From: Burkholderiales bacterium
GTDB taxonomy: Bacteria; Pseudomonadota; Gammaproteobacteria; Burkholderiales; Burkholderiaceae_E
Assembly (NCBI GenBank): GCA_027489195.1
Contig: JAIYAG010000594.1
Coordinates: 1-22,182 of the forward strand
Reading direction: 5' to 3'
DNA length: 22,182 bases
Numbering within the stretch: the stretch's first letter is position 1; every line of letters begins with the position of its first letter. Positions 14,765 to 21,185 of the stretch are shown piece after piece. The position numbers were made by a program, and so were the translations under genes. The notes under the pieces are model-generated. The model did not search any database, was not told where the DNA came from, and saw only the letters and a list, made by a program, of their open reading frames with translations.

Positions 14765-16207
14765 ATGTCCCGTCACGTCTTCCATCAGGAGTCCCTCCGG
14801 ATCGCCGGCCGCCGCGTCGCGGGCGACGGGCGCACGATCGAGGTCCGCGACCCGTGGACGGACGAGGTGGCGGGCACGGTGCCGAAGGCCCGCGTGGAGG
14901 ACGTGCGCGAAGCGCTCGAGACCGCGCGGCGCTACCGTTCGACGCTGTCGCGTGCGGATCGGGCAGCCATCCTCGAGCGCGCCGGCGCCCTGGTGGTCGC
15001 GCGCGAGGACGAGCTCGCGGCGCTGATCACGCTCGAGTCGGGCCTCTGCATGAAGGATTCGCGCTACGAGATCGGCCGGGTGCGCGACGTGTTCCGGTTC
15101 GCGGCGCAGGCGGCGCTGCGCGACGACGGCGAGATCTTCTCCTGCGACATCACGCCCCATGGCCGTCGGCGTCGCGTCTACACGCAGCGCGACCCGCTGC
15201 TCGGCGTGATCGTCGCGATCACCCCGTTCAACCATCCGATGAACCAGGTCGCCCACAAGGTCGCGCCCGCGATCGCGACGAACAACCGGATGCTGCTGAA
15301 GCCGTCCGAGAAGGTGCCGCTGTCGGCGCTTCGGCTCGCCGACATCCTCTACGAGGCGGGGCTGCCGCCGCCGATGTTCCAGGTGGTGACCGGCGACCCG
15401 GCCGAGATCGCCGGCGAGCTGCTGACCCATCCCGCGGTGGACCTCGTGACCTTCACGGGCGGTGCGGCGATCGGCCGCCTGATCGCCGAGCGCGCCGGCT
15501 ACCGGAGGCTGGTGCTGGAGCTCGGCGGCAACGATCCGCTGATCGTGATGGACGACGCCGACCTCGACGAGGCGGCGGCGCTCGCGGCCTCGGGCTCGTA
15601 CCGCAACAGCGGCCAGCGCTGCACGGCGGTCAAGCGGATCCTCGTGCAGCGCGGCGTGGCCGACGCGTTCGTCGAGCGTCTGGTCGCGCTCACCCGCGCC
15701 TGGACCTGGGGCGATCCGCGCGACGAGACGATCGGCATGGGCACGGTGATCGACGCGGACGCGGCGCGCTGCTTCGAGCAGCGGGTCGACGAGGCGGTGG
15801 CCGCCGGCGCGACGCTCCGGGTGGGCAACCTGCGCGAGGGCGCCTCCTACTCGCCGACCGTGATCGACCACGTCAGGCCCGACATGACCGTCGTGGTCGA
15901 GGAGACCTTCGGACCGGTCTCGCCGGTGATCCGCTTCGACACGGTCGACGAGGCGATCGCGATCGTCAACGGCTCGCGTTTCGGCCTGTCCTCGGGGGTG
16001 TGCACCAACCGGCTCGACGTGATCACGCGGCTGGTGGCCGAGCTCGAGGTCGGCACGGTGAACGTGCGCGAGGTGCCGGGCTACCGGCTCGAGCTCACGC
16101 CCTTCGGCGGCATCAAGGATTCCGGCCTGGGCTACAAGGAAGGCGTGCAGGAGGCGATGAAGAGCTTCACCAACCTCAAGACCTACTCGCTGCCCTGGCC
16201 GGCGTGA
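14765..16207 (+). CDS. phnY: Phosphonoacetaldehyde dehydrogenase
   Basis: This NAD(P)-dependent aldehyde dehydrogenase oxidises phosphonoacetaldehyde to phosphonoacetate, linking PhnW to PhnA. The 480-residue protein has the full ALDH set: N156 in AITPFNHPMN, the cofactor-site Lys in MLLKPSEKVP, FTGGAAIG, the general base E252 in LELGGNDP, and the nucleophile C286 in NSGQRCTAVK. R107 and H157 lie at the places where the characterised enzyme binds the phosphonate group, as I recall it. The ATG at 14765 is chosen for the upstream AGGA and the family-like start HQESLRIAGRRV. An ATG at 14729 would add 12 residues but has no ribosome binding site and lies inside the Pho box. Transcribed divergently from phnC, it ends 13 bases from the convergent acyltransferase gene. 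Confidence 0.92.
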   Translation: MSRHVFHQESLRIAGRRVAGDGRTIEVRDPWTDEVAGTVPKARVEDVREALETARRYRSTLSRADRAAILERAGALVVAREDELAALITLESGLCMKDSRYEIGRVRDVFRFAAQAALRDDGEIFSCDITPHGRRRRVYTQRDPLLGVIVAITPFNHPMNQVAHKVAPAIATNNRMLLKPSEKVPLSALRLADILYEAGLPPPMFQVVTGDPAEIAGELLTHPAVDLVTFTGGAAIGRLIAERAGYRRLVLELGGNDPLIVMDDADLDEAAALAASGSYRNSGQRCTAVKRILVQRGVADAFVERLVALTRAWTWGDPRDETIGMGTVIDADAARCFEQRVDEAVAAGATLRVGNLREGASYSPTVIDHVRPDMTVVVEETFGPVSPVIRFDTVDEAIAIVNGSRFGLSSGVCTNRLDVITRLVAELEVGTVNVREVPGYRLELTPFGGIKDSGLGYKEGVQEAMKSFTNLKTYSLPWPA

Positions 16208-16220
16208 GGCGCCGCTCCGC

Positions 16221-16988
16221 TCAGGCGCTGCGCAGGAAGCGGCGCGAGTAGCGCGCCTCGACCCGGTCGAGCGCGAGCAGCATCGGCAGGTCCGCGCAGC
16301 CGAACGCGATGTCGTGATGCGGCTCGCCGATCAGCCGGCCGCCGGCGCGCAGGTAGCCCTTGATCAGCGGCGGCACCACCACCTCGCAGCCGAGCGCCAG
16401 CGCGTCGACCGACAAGCGGCGCTTCGGGAACACGCGGAACTCCTCGGGCGCGGCATGCTCGGCCCACAGTTCACGCCAGAGCGTCGCCGCGAACCCGCCG
16501 CCGTCGGCGGCCGGCACGCTCGCGCAGCCGATCAGGTAGCGGTACGGCAGGCCGGCCAGGAGCGCGCCCAGGCCCGCCCACAGCAGCATGATGGTCGCGC
16601 CGGTCCGATAGTCCGGGTGGACGCACGACCGGCCGAGCTCGACCAGCTCGTGCCGGATCGAGCGCAGCCGGTCGGTGAAGAACTCGCTCTCGACGTAGAG
16701 GCCGCCGGCCTCGCGCCCCTGCTCGGGCAGCATCACGCGATAGGTGCCCACCACCTCGCCGCTCGCCTGGTCCTCGACGATCAGGTGCTGGCAGAACCGG
16801 TCGAAGATGTCGCGATCGACACCCGGCGTGGCGCCGGACAGCCGAGCACCGTACTCCTCGCTGAAGACCCGAAAGCGCAGCCGCTGGGCCGCCTCGATCT
16901 CGTCGGGTCGCGTGGCGAGGCGGGCGACGAGACGGCCCGCCCGGGCGAGCTCGGTGGAACGGATCGGTGCGTCGAGGACCGCTGACAT
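16221..16988 (-). CDS. OlsB-like GNAT-fold N-acyltransferase (ornithine lipid synthesis type)
   Basis: The 255-residue protein resembles the OlsB/hemolysin-like acyltransferase group, whose characterised members transfer a 3-hydroxyacyl chain from acyl carrier protein to the amino group of ornithine to make lyso-ornithine lipid. Visible motifs are LRFRVFSEEYGA (37-48), DRFCQHLIVED (63-73), VVGTYRVM (79-86), VELGRSCVHPDYRTGA (116-131) and LIGCASVPAADGG (152-164). A C-terminal VPPLIKGYLRAGG is common in longer members. GGAG lies seven bases before the ATG at 16988. The O-acyltransferase OlsA that completes ornithine lipid is not in the window. A Pho-type array (17047-17075) faces this gene, which fits the known rise of ornithine lipids under phosphate limitation. 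The amino-acid acceptor is inferred. Confidence 0.75.
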   Translation of the reverse strand: MSAVLDAPIRSTELARAGRLVARLATRPDEIEAAQRLRFRVFSEEYGARLSGATPGVDRDIFDRFCQHLIVEDQASGEVVGTYRVMLPEQGREAGGLYVESEFFTDRLRSIRHELVELGRSCVHPDYRTGATIMLLWAGLGALLAGLPYRYLIGCASVPAADGGGFAATLWRELWAEHAAPEEFRVFPKRRLSVDALALGCEVVVPPLIKGYLRAGGRLIGEPHHDIAFGCADLPMLLALDRVEARYSRRFLRSA

Positions 16989-17046
16989 CGGAAGGCTCCG
17001 TCGTGGATCGATGGGCGCCAGCCTGACCGGCGTGCATTGCGCGGGC

Positions 17047-17075
17047 GTGACCGTCCGATGACGCGGCGATGACGG
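17047..17075 (-). promoter_or_regulatory. Pho-type box (three 11-bp repeats) facing the OlsB-like gene
   Basis: On the minus strand CCGTCAT (17075-17069), GCGTCAT (17064-17058) and CGGTCAC (17053-17047) follow at exact 11-bp steps, the geometry of a PhoB box, pointing at the acyltransferase 59 bases away. No convincing -10 is seen at the expected place (17036-17031 reads TGCACG). The array abuts an opposite array beginning at 17077, and the two meet in a perfect inverted repeat (ATGACG, 3 bases, CGTCAT; 17069-17083). Confidence 0.65.
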
Positions 17076-17076
17076 T

Positions 17077-17116
17077 GCGTCATCGAACTGAAGCCTCGCC
17101 GTCAAGACGGTGTCAT
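17077..17116 (+). promoter_or_regulatory. Pho-type box (four 11-bp positions) facing the glycosyltransferase-phosphoesterase pair
   Basis: On the plus strand GCGTCAT (17077-17083), a weak CTGAAGC (17088-17094), CCGTCAA (17099-17105) and GTGTCAT (17110-17116) lie at exact 11-bp steps. Ten bases after the last heptamer, CAGCAT (17127-17132) sits at the usual -10 place but is a poor match. That geometry puts the transcription start at about 17138-17142, almost on the ATG at 17142, which has no Shine-Dalgarno. A leaderless or very short leader is therefore possible. Confidence 0.6.
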
Positions 17117-17141
17117 GCGGCATCGGCAGCATTCTTGACGC

Positions 17142-18305
17142 ATGCAGACCATCGATCTCGTCTACTTCGACGCCGGCAGCGGGCATCGCGCCGCGGCCCA
17201 GGCCCTGCGCGGCGTGATCGCCGCCCAGCGTCGCCCCTTCCGGGTCCGGCTCGTGCAGCTCATGCATGTGCTCGACCCGACGGACGCCTTCAGGCGCGTC
17301 TCGGGCATGGCGCCCGAGGACGTGTACAACCGGCGGCTCGCGCGCGGCTGGACCTTCGGGCTGGGGTCGGAGCTGCGCGTGCTGCAGGCGATGATCCGGA
17401 TCGGGCACCCGGCGCTGGTCCGGACCCTTCGGGCCCACTGGGCGCGCACCGCACCCGATCTGGTGGTCTCGCTGGTGCCGAACTTCAACCGTGCGCTCCA
17501 CGAGTCGCTGCACGAGGCCCTGCCCGGGGTCCCCTTCGTCACGGTGATGACCGACCTCGCCGACGTGCCGCCGCGCTTCTGGATCGAGCCGGGAACCCGC
17601 GGTCATGTGGTGTGCGGCACGCGACGCGCGGTCGAGCAGGCCCTGGAGGCCGGTGTCGGCGCGGACCGCGTGCATGCGGTGAGCGGCATGATCCTGCGGC
17701 GCGAGTTCCATCAGCCCGCACCCGCCGATCGCGAGACCACGCTGCGCACCCTGGGGCTCGACCCCGCGCGGCCCACCGGCCTGGTGATGTTCGGCGGGCA
17801 CGGCTCGGCGCAGATGACCCGCGTGGCCGAGGCGCTCGACGACATCCAGCTGCTGTGCCTGTGCGGTCACAACGACGCCCTGCTCGATGCGCTGCGCGGC
17901 CTGCGCCGCACGGCACCGCTGGCGGCGGTCGGGTTCACCGGCGAGGTGCCCCGCCACATGCGGGCCGCCGACTTCTTCATCGGCAAGCCGGGGCCGGGGA
18001 GCTTGAGCGAAGCGCTGCACTGCGGCCTGCCGGTGGTCACCTTCCGCAACGCCTCGACGATGCCGCAGGAGCGCTACAACACGCGCTGGGTGCAGGAGCA
18101 GGACGTCGGGCGGGTGGTGGCGTCGACCCGGGCGCTGCGCCCCGCGATCGCGTCGCTGCTCGGCGAGCTGGACGCCGTGCGCAGTCGGGTCGCGCGGATC
18201 GAGAACCGCGCGGTGTTCGAGGTCGCGGACCTGCTGGCCGAGCTGCTGCGACCGGTGCACGGTACACGGACGAGCGAGCGGTCCGAGCCGGCGGTCGTGG
18301 CATGA
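17142..18305 (+). CDS. MGDG synthase/UgtP-like diacylglycerol glycosyltransferase (GT28/GT-B fold)
   Basis: The 387-residue protein has a GT-B fold like MurG and MGDG synthases. The N terminus carries YFDAGSGHRAAAQAL (8-22), where GSGHR is the lipid-acceptor domain motif of MGDG synthases. The C-terminal domain has FGGHGS (217-222) and the nucleotide-sugar site GKPGPGSLSEAL (281-292), followed by PQERYN (308-313). Such enzymes move galactose or glucose from a UDP-sugar to diacylglycerol at the membrane. The partner gene, overlapping by ATGA, encodes a PlcP-like phosphoesterase that would generate diacylglycerol. The start is supported by the family-like N terminus, although no ribosome binding site is present. 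This is not the GT4-type Agt described with PlcP in other bacteria. Donor sugar and product are unknown, and another lipid acceptor is possible. Confidence 0.8.
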   Translation: MQTIDLVYFDAGSGHRAAAQALRGVIAAQRRPFRVRLVQLMHVLDPTDAFRRVSGMAPEDVYNRRLARGWTFGLGSELRVLQAMIRIGHPALVRTLRAHWARTAPDLVVSLVPNFNRALHESLHEALPGVPFVTVMTDLADVPPRFWIEPGTRGHVVCGTRRAVEQALEAGVGADRVHAVSGMILRREFHQPAPADRETTLRTLGLDPARPTGLVMFGGHGSAQMTRVAEALDDIQLLCLCGHNDALLDALRGLRRTAPLAAVGFTGEVPRHMRAADFFIGKPGPGSLSEALHCGLPVVTFRNASTMPQERYNTRWVQEQDVGRVVASTRALRPAIASLLGELDAVRSRVARIENRAVFEVADLLAELLRPVHGTRTSERSEPAVVA

Positions 18306-19138
18306 ACGCGTTCGCGGAGCCGCTCGACCCCGAGGCCACGCTGCGGGTACGGACGGCCTGGATCTCCGACCTGCACCTGGGCACGGCGGGCTGCCAGGCA
18401 CCCGCGCTGCTGACGTTCCTGCGCGAGGTCGAGTGCGAGACGCTCTATCTGGTCGGCGACATCGTCGACGGCTGGCAACTCAAGCGCTCGTGGTACTGGC
18501 CGCAGTCGCACAACGACGTGGTGCAGAAGATCCTGCGCAAGGCGCGCAAGGGCACCCGGGTGGTCTTCGTCCCGGGCAACCACGACGAGTTCGCGCGGCG
18601 CTACGTCGGCCACAGCTTCGGCGGGGTCGAGGTCGTCGAGGACTGCATCCACGTGACCGCGGACGGACGCCGGCTCTGGGTGACCCACGGGGACCTGTTC
18701 GACGGCGTCGTGCAATGCGCCCGTTGGCTCGCGCACCTGGGCGACGCGGCCTACGAGTTCACGCTGCGCGCCAACCGGTGGTTCAACGTGGCCCGGGCGA
18801 GGATGGGCCTGCCGTACTGGAGCCTGTCGCGCTACCTGAAGCTCAAGGTCAAGCGCGCGGTCAGCTACGTGGGCGACTTCGAGGCCGCAGTCGCCCGCGA
18901 GGCCCGCCGGCGGGGCGCGAACGGGGTGGTGTGCGGCCACATCCACCACGCCGAGATCCGGACCATCGACGGTGTCCTCTACTGCAACGACGGGGACTGG
19001 GTCGAGAGCCTGACGGCGCTCGTCGAACGGCACGACGGCCGGCTCGAGATCCTGGACTTCTCCGGCGCCGCGACGCGGGCCGGGGCCGACACGGCCTTCG
19101 TGCAGTCGGCCGAACCGCTCGGCCTGAAGACGTCCTAG
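18302..19138 (+). CDS. PlcP-like metallophosphoesterase (phospholipase C type; LpxH relative)
   Basis: The 278-residue calcineurin-like phosphoesterase has the full set of metal sites: D23 and H25 (ISDLHLG), D53 (LVGDIVDGW), N93-H94 (VPGNHDE), H129 (VTHGD) and H213/H215 (CGHIHHAE). It resembles LpxH but is closer to PlcP, which removes the phospho-headgroup from phosphatidylglycerol or phosphatidylethanolamine during phosphate starvation to leave diacylglycerol. Supporting signs are LGTAGCQAPALLTFLRE, the YWPQSHNDVVQKILRKARK stretch, and the downstream GLPYWSLSRYLKLKVKRAV. Its ATG overlaps the glycosyltransferase stop (ATGA), so the two are co-translated, consistent with making and then glycosylating diacylglycerol. 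There is no signal peptide, so it acts at the cytoplasmic face. UDP-diacylglucosamine hydrolysis is the alternative, but lipid A genes are absent nearby. Confidence 0.82.
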   Translation: MNAFAEPLDPEATLRVRTAWISDLHLGTAGCQAPALLTFLREVECETLYLVGDIVDGWQLKRSWYWPQSHNDVVQKILRKARKGTRVVFVPGNHDEFARRYVGHSFGGVEVVEDCIHVTADGRRLWVTHGDLFDGVVQCARWLAHLGDAAYEFTLRANRWFNVARARMGLPYWSLSRYLKLKVKRAVSYVGDFEAAVAREARRRGANGVVCGHIHHAEIRTIDGVLYCNDGDWVESLTALVERHDGRLEILDFSGAATRAGADTAFVQSAEPLGLKTS

Positions 19139-19281
19139 CGGGCAGGCAGCCTTCACGGCCGGGCGAGCCAGGGGGCCCCGGGCGTGTCCTGCATCGCGCC
19201 ACGCGACCGCACCGCCGGTCCGGCGCCGAGTTCCGCTCGCGCCGGCGGACGGACCCGAGCCGGCCCCGGGCGTCGAAGCTT

Positions 19282-19297
19282 GCACGGCGAGCCGTGC
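19282..19297. other. Short perfect hairpin upstream of the serine protease gene
   Basis: GCACGGC (19282-19288) and GCCGTGC (19291-19297) are perfect inverted repeats; folded, they give a 6-bp stem with a CGAG tetraloop. It lies in the 196-base gap 19139-19334 after the phosphoesterase gene and 37 bases before the protease ATG. No T-run follows. The gap otherwise shows no gene or recognisable promoter. The hairpin may end the upstream transcript or shape the protease leader. Confidence 0.3.
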
Positions 19298-19334
19298 GGG
19301 CCCGCCGCCCGCACCGTCCCTCGCCGCCCCTCCG

Positions 19335-21134
19335 ATGCCTGTCCGAACTGCCACGCCGCCCGTTCTTGCGCCCGTTCCCGCGCCCGAGCCTGCCGCCCCG
19401 CGTGCCCCCGGCATCGCCCGGGCGGCGGGCTGCCTGATCGGACTCGGCGCGGCGCTCGGACTCGGCTCGGCGCCCGCGCTCGCGCAGACGGCTGCCGAAC
19501 CCGCGACGGCCCCGGCCACGACCGCCCCGCCGAAGCAGCGCAGCGGCACCGCCTTCGTCGTCGACGCCAGCGGCCGGCTGCTGACCAACGCGCATGTCGT
19601 GGCCGACTGCGCCCGCATCGAACTCACCTACGGCGACGGCCGCCGCGTCAGCGGCCGGATCGCCGTGCGCGACCCGCGCGCCGACCTCGCGCTGCTCGAA
19701 GGCGCGGAGCCCGCGACCGCGGTCGCCGCGTTCGCCCGCGCGGGCGCCCGCGCCGGCGACGACGTGATCGCGCTCGGCTATCCGCTGCGCGGCCTGCTCG
19801 CGATGGAGGCGAACGTCTCGACCGGCATCGTCAGCGCGACCGCGGGCCTGAAGGACGACCCGACGCGGCTGCAGATCTCGGCGCCGATCCAGCCGGGTCA
19901 CTCAGGCGGACCGCTGCTCGACGAGTCGGGCGCGGTGGTCGGCGTGGTCGTCTCCAAGCTGAACGCGCTGCGCGTGGCGCGCATGACCGGCGACGTGCCG
20001 CAGAACGTGAACTTCGCGATCAAGTCCGGCGTCGCGCAGGCCTTCCTGCGGGCCCACGGCATCGAGCCGGCGATGGCCGAACCGCCGGCACGGCGCCCGC
20101 GCACCGCGGACGTGGTGCAGGCGGCGCGGGCGTTCACCGCGCTGGTGGAGTGCGCGACGCAGACCGGGGCGCTCTCGGCCGGGGCGTCGCCGACGGTGGC
20201 CCCGGGCCCGGCGACAGGGCCCGCGCCGCTCGCCGCAGCCCCTGCCCTGGCCCCTGCCCTGGCCCCTGCCCTGGCCGCTTCTCCCGCCCCGAGCTTCGAC
20301 CTCCCGGTGCGCTGCGTGCTCGGCGAGGAGTGCGCGCCGCTCGACTTCTTCGACCATGGCGAGCAGCGCGACTTCGCCTGCGGCCAGCGTGCGGCACCCC
20401 GCAGCGTCTACACCCGCTTCGCGCTGCTGGGCGAGCACCTGGGCCGCCGCGACCTGGCGATCGTCGCCGCGGCCGACGGCCGCGTGGTCGGGCGCGGCGA
20501 GAGCGGGCTGACGCTCGAGCACGGCGGCGGCTGGCGCACCGTCTACCGCTTCGACACCGGGACCGCCGCGGTCCCGGTCGGCACGGCCGTGAGCCGCGGC
20601 GACGTGCTCGGTCGCCTCACCCCGTTCAAGTGGGGAACGAGCACCGCCGCGGTGATGGGGTTCGCGGTGACGAAGGACGGCCGTGCACTCGACCCGTTCC
20701 GTCCCGACCCGTCAACGGCCGGCTGCGGGACCTCGGTCGACACGCGCTGGTCGCCCGCCGCCCAGGCCGCGCTCGGCTACGTCGCCACGGCCGTGCTCGA
20801 CGCCGGCTTCGCCGCGAAGGACCTGGATGCCGCGGGACTGCAGGCGGGCGACCTGCCGCCCGTCACCCGCGAATCGACGCACCTGTCGTTCTGGGTGCGC
20901 CGCGTCGGCGTGCGCGCCGGCGACCGCGAGCGGGTCGAGGTGCTCGACCCGGCGGGCCGGCCGGTGGGCCGCCACGAGTTCGTCGCCGAGACCGCGCGCG
21001 CGGCAGGGCTGCTGCAGATCGCACGCCGCAATCCGGCGGCGAGCTGGGCGCCCGGCACCTACAAGGCGACCTACACGCTGACGCGTGACGGCGCCGAGCT
21101 GGTCAGCGCCGTGCGCGAGCTGACGCTGCGCTGA
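19335..21134 (+). CDS. Exported S1C (Deg-like) serine protease fused to a degenerate LytM/M23-like domain
   Basis: The 599-residue protein starts with a long Pro-rich n-region and a hydrophobic stretch (residues 27-50) ending APALA-Q, a plausible Sec signal. Residues 68-240 are a trypsin-fold protease with an intact triad: H87 (TNAHVV), D117 (RADLAL) and S190 (QPGHSGGPL). There is no PDZ domain. After a Pro/Ala linker (285-320) with a 12-base tandem repeat, residues 375-455 look like an M23/LytM beta-barrel (AAADGRVVGRGESG, VGTAVSRGDVLGRL). The catalytic HxH is missing: STAAVMGFAV stands in its place. The last 85 residues are beta-rich. Inference: a periplasmic protease with a non-catalytic, possibly envelope-targeting module. 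No ribosome binding site precedes the ATG, so the start is less sure than the domains. Confidence 0.75.
   Translation: MPVRTATPPVLAPVPAPEPAAPRAPGIARAAGCLIGLGAALGLGSAPALAQTAAEPATAPATTAPPKQRSGTAFVVDASGRLLTNAHVVADCARIELTYGDGRRVSGRIAVRDPRADLALLEGAEPATAVAAFARAGARAGDDVIALGYPLRGLLAMEANVSTGIVSATAGLKDDPTRLQISAPIQPGHSGGPLLDESGAVVGVVVSKLNALRVARMTGDVPQNVNFAIKSGVAQAFLRAHGIEPAMAEPPARRPRTADVVQAARAFTALVECATQTGALSAGASPTVAPGPATGPAPLAAAPALAPALAPALAASPAPSFDLPVRCVLGEECAPLDFFDHGEQRDFACGQRAAPRSVYTRFALLGEHLGRRDLAIVAAADGRVVGRGESGLTLEHGGGWRTVYRFDTGTAAVPVGTAVSRGDVLGRLTPFKWGTSTAAVMGFAVTKDGRALDPFRPDPSTAGCGTSVDTRWSPAAQAALGYVATAVLDAGFAAKDLDAAGLQAGDLPPVTRESTHLSFWVRRVGVRAGDRERVEVLDPAGRPVGRHEFVAETARAAGLLQIARRNPAASWAPGTYKATYTLTRDGAELVSAVRELTLR
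20238..20273 (+). repeat. Three perfect 12-bp tandem repeats inside the protease linker
   Basis: The unit GCCCCTGCCCTG occurs three times without change at 20238-20249, 20250-20261 and 20262-20273. It encodes part of the linker as a repeated Ala-Pro-Ala-Leu. Because the unit is a multiple of three, copy-number changes would lengthen or shorten the linker without a frameshift. It separates the protease domain from the C-terminal modules. Confidence 0.9.
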
Positions 21135-21167
21135 GCGTACCGCCCGCGGCCGCCGGGCTGCGCGCCG

Positions 21168-21185
21168 TCCGCCGTCAACGGCGGA
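21168..21185. terminator. Hairpin between convergent genes, possible bidirectional terminator
   Basis: TCCGCCG (21168-21174), TCAA, CGGCGGA (21179-21185) form a perfect 7-bp stem with a tetraloop. It overlaps the stop codon of the minus-strand cytochrome gene (21177-21175) and lies 34 bases after the protease stop. It lacks a T-run on both sides. Placement between convergent ends supports a termination or 3'-end protection role. Confidence 0.4.

Noticed and set aside
16208..16235. Terminator between convergent phnY and the acyltransferase gene
   Set aside because: Only a weak 5-bp stem (GCGCC/GGCGC) with a 10-base loop and no T-run.
16221..18401. OlsB-like protein read as a 726-residue fusion
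   Set aside because: The added N terminus is antisense to the glycosyltransferase gene. The ATG at 16988 has a ribosome binding site and a family-like start.
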